Of a stretch of 39,201 nt of DNA, positions 32,903-39,201 are shown one piece after another. Source of the stretch: Gemmatimonadota bacterium (GTDB taxonomy: Bacteria > Gemmatimonadota > Gemmatimonadetes > Longimicrobiales > Longimicrobiaceae); NCBI GenBank assembly GCA_031260285.1, contig JAIRKD010000029.1, forward strand, positions 1-39,201, given 5' to 3'. Within the stretch, counting starts at the first letter, position 1, and each line of letters opens with the position of its first letter. The notes beneath the pieces were generated by a model. That model saw nothing but the letters and a program-made list of their open reading frames with translations. It had not been told where the DNA came from and searched no databases. The translations under genes were made by a program, and so were the position numbers.

Positions 32903-34264
32903 GTGAGAGAGTACGATAAACGATCAAATCCGCGATCATCCGGAACTGTTGATAGAATGAAGCTTCATATTGAAGGTGTAGTTTCCGTTCCCGGTGACAA
33001 ATCGCTCACCCACCGCGCCCTGATGCTGGCGGGTGCCGCGCGGGGAGAAAGTCAGCTCTCGGGCCTGCTTGCGGGAGAAGACTGCCGGAGCACCGCTGAC
33101 GTGCTGCGCGCCCTGGGTATTGAAGTCCCCGATCTGCCGGGGAATGGATCCGGAATTGTGGTACGCTCCCCGGGGATCAACCACTGGACCGCCCCTGTCT
33201 CGATCCTGGACTGCGGCAACAGCGGCACCACCTCCCGCCTGATGATGGGGCTGCTCGCGGGGCGTCCCTTCAGCTCCACCCTCACCGGTGACGCCTCTCT
33301 GCGGAGCCGACCGATGCGGAGAATCACCGACCCGCTCACAACCATGGGCGCCCGCGTCACAGAGCTGGAGCGTCCGGATCGGCTTCCCCTGGAGCTGCAC
33401 GGCGGACGTCTTCACGGAATCGCTCACCACTCCTCCAAGGCCAGCGCCCAGATCAAGAGCGCCGTGATCTTCGCGGGTCTTTCCGGCGGCGTGGATGTCA
33501 GCGTGCTGGAGCCGGTCCAGTCACGTGACCATACCGAGCGCATGCTTCGTTCTCTCGGCATGGAAGTCCGCGAGCGCCCGGAAGGGGACGGCTGGCTGGT
33601 CGAAAGCCGCGCCCCCGCGGGTGAGCTTCCCCCCCTGGATATGGTCGTTCCGGGGGATCCCTCGTCCGCGGCTTTCCTTGTGGCGCTTGCCGCGCTTGCG
33701 GATACCGGCGAACTCCGCGTCACCAATGTGGGGATCAATCCTACCCGGACGGGCTTCTTCGAGGCCGCCCGGAGGATGGGCGTCGTCATTGAGGTGGAAA
33801 ACGAGCGGATTACGGGTGGCGAGCCGGTGGGCGATCTGGTTGTCCGCCCCGGTCGGCTCCGGGCCACCGAAGTTCTGGGCCCCGAGGTTCCGGCGATGAT
33901 TGATGAGATCCCCGTGCTGGCCTGTCTTGCCGCCCGGGCGGAGGGGGAAACCCGGATCACCGGAGCGGATGAACTCCGGGCCAAGGAGAGCGACCGGATC
34001 ACCGCGATTGTTGACAACCTGCGCGCGATCGGTGCTGATGCGGAGGAACTCCCCGACGGACTGATTGTCCGTGGCTCGGACAGGCCGCTTTCGGGCTTTG
34101 TCCGCACCCTGCATGATCACCGGATCGCGATGGCGTTCGGCGTTCTTGCGGCGCTGCCGGGCAACCGGATCACCATCGAGGCTCCCGAGGTCGCGGATGT
34201 CAGCTATCCCGGATTCTGGGATACAATTGCGGATCTTGGTGGCGGAGCGGTGGTTTCGGGATGA
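32903..34264 (+). CDS. aroA: 3-phosphoshikimate 1-carboxyvinyltransferase (EPSP synthase) AroA
   Basis: Joins shikimate-3-phosphate and PEP in the sixth step of the shikimate pathway. 453 aa from GTG 32903 (AGGA 4 nt upstream); ATG 32957 (MKLHIEG) would start closer to the conserved VPGDKSLTHRAL and is a real alternative. Motifs: GDKSLTHRA, CGNSGTTSRLMMGLL (closer to the Bacillus-type GNSGTT than to the enteric GNAGTA form), GDASLRSRPM, SAQIKSAVI, SRDHTERML, DPSSAAF, DEIPVLA, RAKESDR and DHRIAMA. The stop overlaps the cmk start (ATGA). Confidence 0.95.
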   Translation: MREYDKRSNPRSSGTVDRMKLHIEGVVSVPGDKSLTHRALMLAGAARGESQLSGLLAGEDCRSTADVLRALGIEVPDLPGNGSGIVVRSPGINHWTAPVSILDCGNSGTTSRLMMGLLAGRPFSSTLTGDASLRSRPMRRITDPLTTMGARVTELERPDRLPLELHGGRLHGIAHHSSKASAQIKSAVIFAGLSGGVDVSVLEPVQSRDHTERMLRSLGMEVRERPEGDGWLVESRAPAGELPPLDMVVPGDPSSAAFLVALAALADTGELRVTNVGINPTRTGFFEAARRMGVVIEVENERITGGEPVGDLVVRPGRLRATEVLGPEVPAMIDEIPVLACLAARAEGETRITGADELRAKESDRITAIVDNLRAIGADAEELPDGLIVRGSDRPLSGFVRTLHDHRIAMAFGVLAALPGNRITIEAPEVADVSYPGFWDTIADLGGGAVVSG

Positions 34265-34953
34265 ACACTTCAACCACCACCTCCGGCCTGGTGATCGCGA
34301 TTGACGGCCCGGCCGCCTCCGGAAAGAGCAGCACCGCAAGAGCCGTGGCCGGTCGGCTCGGGTACCGGCACCTCGATTCCGGCTCCTTCTACCGGGCGCT
34401 GACCCTGGCAGCGCTTCAGCGTGGAATCCCCGTGGACCGCTGGCCGCTCCTCACGCATGAAGAGCTTGATTCCCTTCATGTGGACGCGGTGCCCGCGGAC
34501 GGATCCTTTCTGGTTCGTGTGGATGGACAGGATGTTTCCGAAGCCATCCGTGGTGCGGACGTCAACGCTCATGTTTCCCTGATGGCAGCCGTTCCCGCAG
34601 TTCGTGGCTGGCTGCTGGAGATCCTCCGCGAAACGGGACGAAATGGCGGACTGGTGGCGGACGGTCGTGATATCGGTACGGTTGTGTTCCCGGACGCGGA
34701 TCTGAAGATCTTTCTCATCAGCGACCCCGAGGTCCGTGCCCGCCGCCGGCTTCTCCAGCAGGGCGCTCACCCCGACGGGGAAACGCTGCGTCAGGAGACT
34801 GAACGCCTCGCCGCCCGGGATCATCTGGATCAGACCCGTTCCATTGCGCCTCTTGTTCCCGCCGCGGACGCGATCACCCTTGATACCTCCGACCTTTCCT
34901 TCGAGGAACAGGTCAGTGCCGTGGTGGAGCTTTCCCGCGTGCGGGAGCCGTAA
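34261..34953 (+). CDS. cmk: Cytidylate kinase Cmk
   Basis: Phosphorylates CMP and dCMP with ATP. 230 aa, long-type bacterial CMP kinase. P-loop IDGPAASGKSST at residues 14-25, YRHLDSGSFYRALT, GRDIGTVVFPDADLKIFL and the lid-like RARRRLLQQG. Overlaps aroA by 4 nt. The aroA-cmk-rpsA order is common in bacteria; here two small outer-membrane protein genes lie between cmk and rpsA. Confidence 0.96.
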   Translation: MNTSTTTSGLVIAIDGPAASGKSSTARAVAGRLGYRHLDSGSFYRALTLAALQRGIPVDRWPLLTHEELDSLHVDAVPADGSFLVRVDGQDVSEAIRGADVNAHVSLMAAVPAVRGWLLEILRETGRNGGLVADGRDIGTVVFPDADLKIFLISDPEVRARRRLLQQGAHPDGETLRQETERLAARDHLDQTRSIAPLVPAADAITLDTSDLSFEEQVSAVVELSRVREP

Positions 34954-34986
34954 GACCCTCCGCTCCCCGTACGGAAAAAGCCTGGG

Positions 34987-35011
34987 GAAGGGTGAGCCAC
35001 GGCCACCCTTC
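34987..35011 (+). terminator. Weak hairpin after cmk
   Basis: GAAGGGTG (34987-34994) with CACCCTTC (35004-35011), 9-nt loop; no T-run follows. Terminator role uncertain. Confidence 0.3.
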
Positions 35012-35053
35012 ACGGAGCTCTTCTCTCCGATAGCATTCCACCTCTTCTTATCG

Positions 35054-35059
35054 TATAAT
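35054..35059 (+). promoter_or_regulatory. Candidate -10 box of the first small outer-membrane protein gene
   Basis: Perfect TATAAT in AT-rich DNA, about 100 bp before the ATG at 35161. No clear -35. Confidence 0.45.
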
Positions 35060-35160
35060 AGCTTCTCTGAAGAGTATTTTCAGAGAATCACATATTCCCG
35101 GTGGAACAGCCGGCAACTGCTGAATCCACAACATATGGATTTTTCATACGCGAGTTAGAA

Positions 35161-35799
35161 ATGACAGTTGCAGCGAAGATCTTTGTTACCACTTTTATTC
35201 TCTCTATCCTTGCGACCCCGGCACTGGCTCAACTCTGTACAGGCACTCCACTCAACCGGGGTCAGACTGCGCTTGGCCTCGGGGTCAGTTTTCCTGAGTC
35301 GGCCGTAGGATATGGCATCAGAGGGATCAGACAGGTGACGGATAAGGTGGCTGTTGAAGCCACGTATGCTCTGGTCTCTTACGATAGTAACTTCCTTGAT
35401 GGTGCTGACGTTCCAACCGAACACGATTTTGGAGCGAATATCGCATACGAGATACGTATGTGGACGGAATCCAGTGCTCTGGATCTGGCGATCTGCCCTG
35501 TTGCCGGCTTCGGGTATGTTGTCTTGGACCCCATTCACATACTTTCAATTCCCCTTGGCCTTGGTATCGGCACCCTGATTCCAGTTACGAATACCTCGGT
35601 TTCGCTGAATCCTTACCTGGTTCCGCAGTGGGGATGGACCCGGCTGAGCATTGACGGGTTGGGGAGCACATCGGATACAGGCATCGGGATATCAGGAGGA
35701 GCCAACCTGTTGTTCAACGACATCTTTGCTGGCCTGCAGTTCTCAAAGCCGGAAAATGGCGAAGCAGTTTTCGGAATTCAGGCTGGACTCGTATTCTGA
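35161..35799 (+). CDS. Small outer-membrane beta-barrel-like protein, paralogue 1 (212 aa)
   Basis: Exported protein of unknown family. ATG 35161 begins a clean signal peptide (MTVAAKIFVT, hydrophobic core, ATPALA, cleavage before Gln24); the frame is open to GTG 35101, but that adds 20 residues in front of the signal. No obvious ribosome-binding site. The mature part is a run of short amphipathic strands with Gly and aromatic residues ending in IQAGLVF, typical of a small 8-strand barrel. Two cysteines, Cys26 and Cys112, could form a disulfide. It is clearly paralogous to the gene at 36111. A strong terminator follows, so the two are separate units. Confidence 0.8.
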   Translation: MTVAAKIFVTTFILSILATPALAQLCTGTPLNRGQTALGLGVSFPESAVGYGIRGIRQVTDKVAVEATYALVSYDSNFLDGADVPTEHDFGANIAYEIRMWTESSALDLAICPVAGFGYVVLDPIHILSIPLGLGIGTLIPVTNTSVSLNPYLVPQWGWTRLSIDGLGSTSDTGIGISGGANLLFNDIFAGLQFSKPENGEAVFGIQAGLVF

Positions 35800-36110
35800 A
35801 TACACGGGGAAGTGGAGTGCAGGCAGACTCCAATCCACGAAGAGATATGGCCGGGAGCGGGCCGTTGTCCGCTCCCGTTTTTTCTGGAGGGTACCCGCCG
35901 TCTATGAGTACCATACGCGATGGCTGGTTCCGCCTGACCTCCACTGACCAGATACTGTTGTCTCTGCAGACTTGCCACCGGGGCAGAGCCTGACAAGATT
36001 GTTGAAGGTTGCCGCTTCGCGCCCTTCCGCAGATGAGCAGATTCCGCAGAGTGGACGCCGGACCCCGGGAGCACATCTTCTTTTCCGTCAGAACCTCCAC
36101 AGAACCAATC
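35800..36110. other. Intergenic region between the two barrel paralogues
   Basis: 311 bp. It contains the strong terminator at 35852-35883. GATACT at 35951-35956 is a weak -10 candidate for the downstream gene. Nothing else recognised. Confidence 0.5.
35852..35883 (+). terminator. Rho-independent terminator
   Basis: Perfect 9-bp stem CGGGAGCGG (35852-35860) with CCGCTCCCG (35869-35877), 8-nt loop, T-run of six. Confidence 0.9.
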
Positions 36111-36737
36111 ATGGCACGCAGATCACGGTGGATCCTCACCACTCTGGCTCTTTCCTTCCTTGCCACTCCCGCACTGGGCCAGGCGTGTATCGGCACTCCT
36201 CTCAGTCTGGAGCAGCTGATGGTCGGCATTGGAGTCAGCTTCCCTGAGGGCGCCAAGGGATTTGGTATCAATCTTGGCCGGAAGATGTCGGATCATCTGG
36301 TTCTTGGAGCCGAATTTACAATTTTGGATACCGGTGGCATTTTTGATCCGGGGAACTACGGGCGTACCATGGGAGCGAGCATGGGGTTTGAAGCCCCTAT
36401 CCAGCCAACCGCAACGGGACTCGAGATTACTGTCTGCCCCACGATCAACCCTGCGTATGAAGTCTGGGGAGACTACAACAGGCTTGTCGTTCCCTTCGGA
36501 TTGGGAACCGGCATCACCTTTCCGCTCGCGGGCGGCGCCATGAAGCTGACCCCCTGGGTGATTCCTCAGGTGGTGCGGATCCGGGAGAGTGTCCCCACCT
36601 TCAGCGTCACGGACAGCGGCATCGCGGTCACGGGTGGCGCGAATCTGATTGTGAAAGACTACTTCGGGGGCCTGCGGTTCTCGAAAGAGAGTGACGTCAG
36701 AGTGCTGTTCAGGATCCAGGCAGGGATGATCTTCTGA
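36111..36737 (+). CDS. Small outer-membrane beta-barrel-like protein, paralogue 2 (208 aa)
   Basis: Paralogue of the preceding gene. ATG 36111 starts a signal peptide (MARRSRWILT, then LALSFLATPALG, cleavage before Gln24). Shared with paralogue 1 at the same positions: Gln24-x-Cys26-x-Gly-Thr-Pro-Leu, GVSFPE at 41-46, a second Cys (109), and the C-terminal pattern GGANL...F.GL.FSK...IQAG-[LM]-[VI]-F. The middle is diverged. The frame is open 34 codons further upstream without signal-like residues. No recognisable ribosome-binding site, as in paralogue 1. Probably an outer-membrane barrel; function unknown. Confidence 0.8.
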   Translation: MARRSRWILTTLALSFLATPALGQACIGTPLSLEQLMVGIGVSFPEGAKGFGINLGRKMSDHLVLGAEFTILDTGGIFDPGNYGRTMGASMGFEAPIQPTATGLEITVCPTINPAYEVWGDYNRLVVPFGLGTGITFPLAGGAMKLTPWVIPQVVRIRESVPTFSVTDSGIAVTGGANLIVKDYFGGLRFSKESDVRVLFRIQAGMIF

Positions 36738-36758
36738 CCTTCGGGGATTTCCGGAGGG

Positions 36759-36797
36759 CCGGAATTCCTGAATATATCGGGCAGATCAGAATTCCGG
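36759..36797. repeat. Inverted repeat CCGGAATTC / GAATTCCGG
   Basis: 9-bp perfect arms at 36759-36767 and 36789-36797, 21-bp spacer, just after the second paralogue's stop. It could end that transcript but lacks a T-run. Confidence 0.5.
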
Positions 36798-36824
36798 GGA
36801 GGTGAAAGGCCTCTTTCCGCTCTT

Positions 36825-36866
36825 CAGATCCGGAAGGTCATCACGTGTGGTGCGCTTCCGGATCTG
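36825..36866. repeat. 12-bp perfect inverted repeat upstream of the rpsA promoter
   Basis: CAGATCCGGAAG (36825-36836) and CTTCCGGATCTG (36855-36866), 18-bp spacer containing CACGTG. Either a stable hairpin in read-through RNA or a protein site. Confidence 0.6.
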
Positions 36867-36937
36867 CTCCCATCGGACTCCACATCCGCCCGGCGGTCCC
36901 GCCATTGCGTCAGGGGCAATATTTTCCGGTGAATCGA

Positions 36938-36968
36938 CGTTGACTCAACGCCCTGAAGAAGCTAATTT
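36938..36968 (+). promoter_or_regulatory. rpsA promoter with operator-like palindrome
   Basis: -35 TTGACT (36940-36945), 17-bp spacer, -10 TAATTT (36963-36968). The -35 is embedded in the 13-bp palindrome CGTTGA-C-TCAACG (36938-36950), so a dimeric regulator there would block the promoter. Predicted leader about 95 nt. Confidence 0.5.
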
Positions 36969-37051
36969 TCCCTGTTTCCCGGCTTGCCTTCGGGCCAGCC
37001 ATCTGTCCATCACTTTCTGACACTCCGCACGGGTCTTCTGACTCGCGCGTC

Positions 37052-37069
37052 GAGGAAGGCCCATCCTTC
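37052..37069 (+). promoter_or_regulatory. Hairpin sequestering the rpsA ribosome-binding site
   Basis: The only SD-like sequence, GAGGAAGG (37052-37059), is 12 nt before the ATG. GAAGG (37055-37059) can pair with CCTTC (37065-37069) around CCCAT, which both masks the SD and would bring its 5' part near the start. This suggests translational autoregulation as known for S1 mRNAs. Confidence 0.45.
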
Positions 37070-37071
37070 AA

Positions 37072-38886
<1,815 letters not shown>

Positions 38887-39111
38887 GCTCCCCGGGGGTG
38901 GCTTTCCGCAGAGCTGCGGAGAGGTGATGGTATCAGGGGCGGAAGATTTTTCTTCCGCCCCTGATGTTTAAGTGGGGTTATAGTAGATCACCAAATGGGA
39001 TTTTTTTCCTGCTTTCCTGTATACTGCTGTTGTGTCCTTTATATCGATAAGTGGATAGAGACAATAAGTTTATAAGTTCACCAGTGTACATTGTTGAGGC
39101 AGGGAGAGAAT
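38887..39111. other. Intergenic region after rpsA
   Basis: Holds a small TCCGCAG/CTGCGGA hairpin (38905-38920), the rpsA terminator, and then AT-rich DNA from about 38970 with TATACT (39020-39025) as a possible -10. No gene seen until the edge. Confidence 0.5.
38932..38970 (+). terminator. Terminator hairpin after rpsA
   Basis: Perfect 15-bp stem (38932-38946 with 38951-38965), TTTT loop; only GTTTA follows, so the T-run is short, but the stem is very stable. Confidence 0.7.
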
Positions 39112-39201
39112 GTGAGTCGTGCTGGAGTCGATCAGAGTATAAAGGTTAGTTGCAAGGTCTTCTCAAATACTCAGTTCAGTTTACACCCTCGTATAGTTTC
39201 C
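39112..39201 (+). CDS. Possible 5' end of a gene running off the window
   Basis: GTG at 39112 with GGGAG (39102-39106) 5 nt upstream opens a frame that stays open for 30 codons to the edge (starts VSRAGVDQSIKVS). No family recognised, and AT-rich composition makes an open frame of this length somewhat informative. Too short to judge. Confidence 0.3.
   Translation, partial: MSRAGVDQSIKVSCKVFSNTQFSLHPRIVS

Larger units (their letters stand above)
36738..37071. other. rpsA upstream region and leader
   Basis: 334 bp with no gene but dense symmetry: an EcoRI-centred dyad (36759-36797), a 12-bp perfect inverted repeat (36825-36866), a promoter whose -35 lies in a 13-bp palindrome (36938-36968) and a hairpin over the ribosome-binding site (37052-37069). 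Confidence 0.6.

Overview
The window is 39.2 kb of chromosomal DNA from a GC-rich, Gram-negative (two-membrane) bacterium. A double membrane is indicated by large and small outer-membrane beta-barrel proteins with signal peptides and C-terminal Phe, a lipobox protein, and SecD/SecF. BshA indicates bacillithiol rather than glutathione thiol chemistry, and MutL carries the nicking-endonuclease motif of MutH-lacking bacteria. Taken together these fit Gemmatimonadota or a neighbouring phylum. That is an inference from gene content; no rRNA is present to confirm it. I see no phage, insertion sequence, CRISPR array or integrase.

Layout. 1-5.2 kb: the 3' half of typA, a tiny extremely acidic Trp-periodic protein, an 889-aa outer-membrane protein whose N-terminal half looks like an atypical kinase fold, a DoxX membrane protein, and a tRNA-Ile(GAT) with its own promoter and terminator. 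5.2-13.5 kb: arsM (arsenite methyltransferase) convergent with uppP, a small AT-hook/ribbon-helix-helix-like protein behind an AT-rich regulatory stretch, a 4-TM membrane protein, mgtE convergent with an SLC13/RCK transporter, a DUF2442 protein and a small lipoprotein. 13.6-23.3 kb: a membrane protein with a spermidine-synthase-like domain, then a divergent signalling pair, a 1116-aa hybrid histidine kinase with two complete kinase cores and a 957-aa GAF-PAS-GAF-HD-GYP c-di-GMP phosphodiesterase, separated by 814 bp of structured non-coding DNA.

23.3-35 kb is a dense housekeeping block on the plus strand: secD-secF, then tatD-mutL-miaA-bshA-nadC-birA and aroA-cmk, with ATGA or GTGA stop/start overlaps at several junctions, so translational coupling is likely. 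35-39.2 kb holds two tandem paralogous small outer-membrane proteins, then rpsA (six S1 domains) behind a leader with several dyad-symmetric elements, its terminator, an AT-rich stretch and possibly the start of another gene at the right edge.

The parts least explained by known families are the kinase-like/beta-barrel fusion protein, the acidic Trp-periodic protein, the tandem small barrel paralogues, the regulatory DNA between the two signalling genes, and the rpsA leader. All functional calls come from motif recognition by eye; no database search was run.
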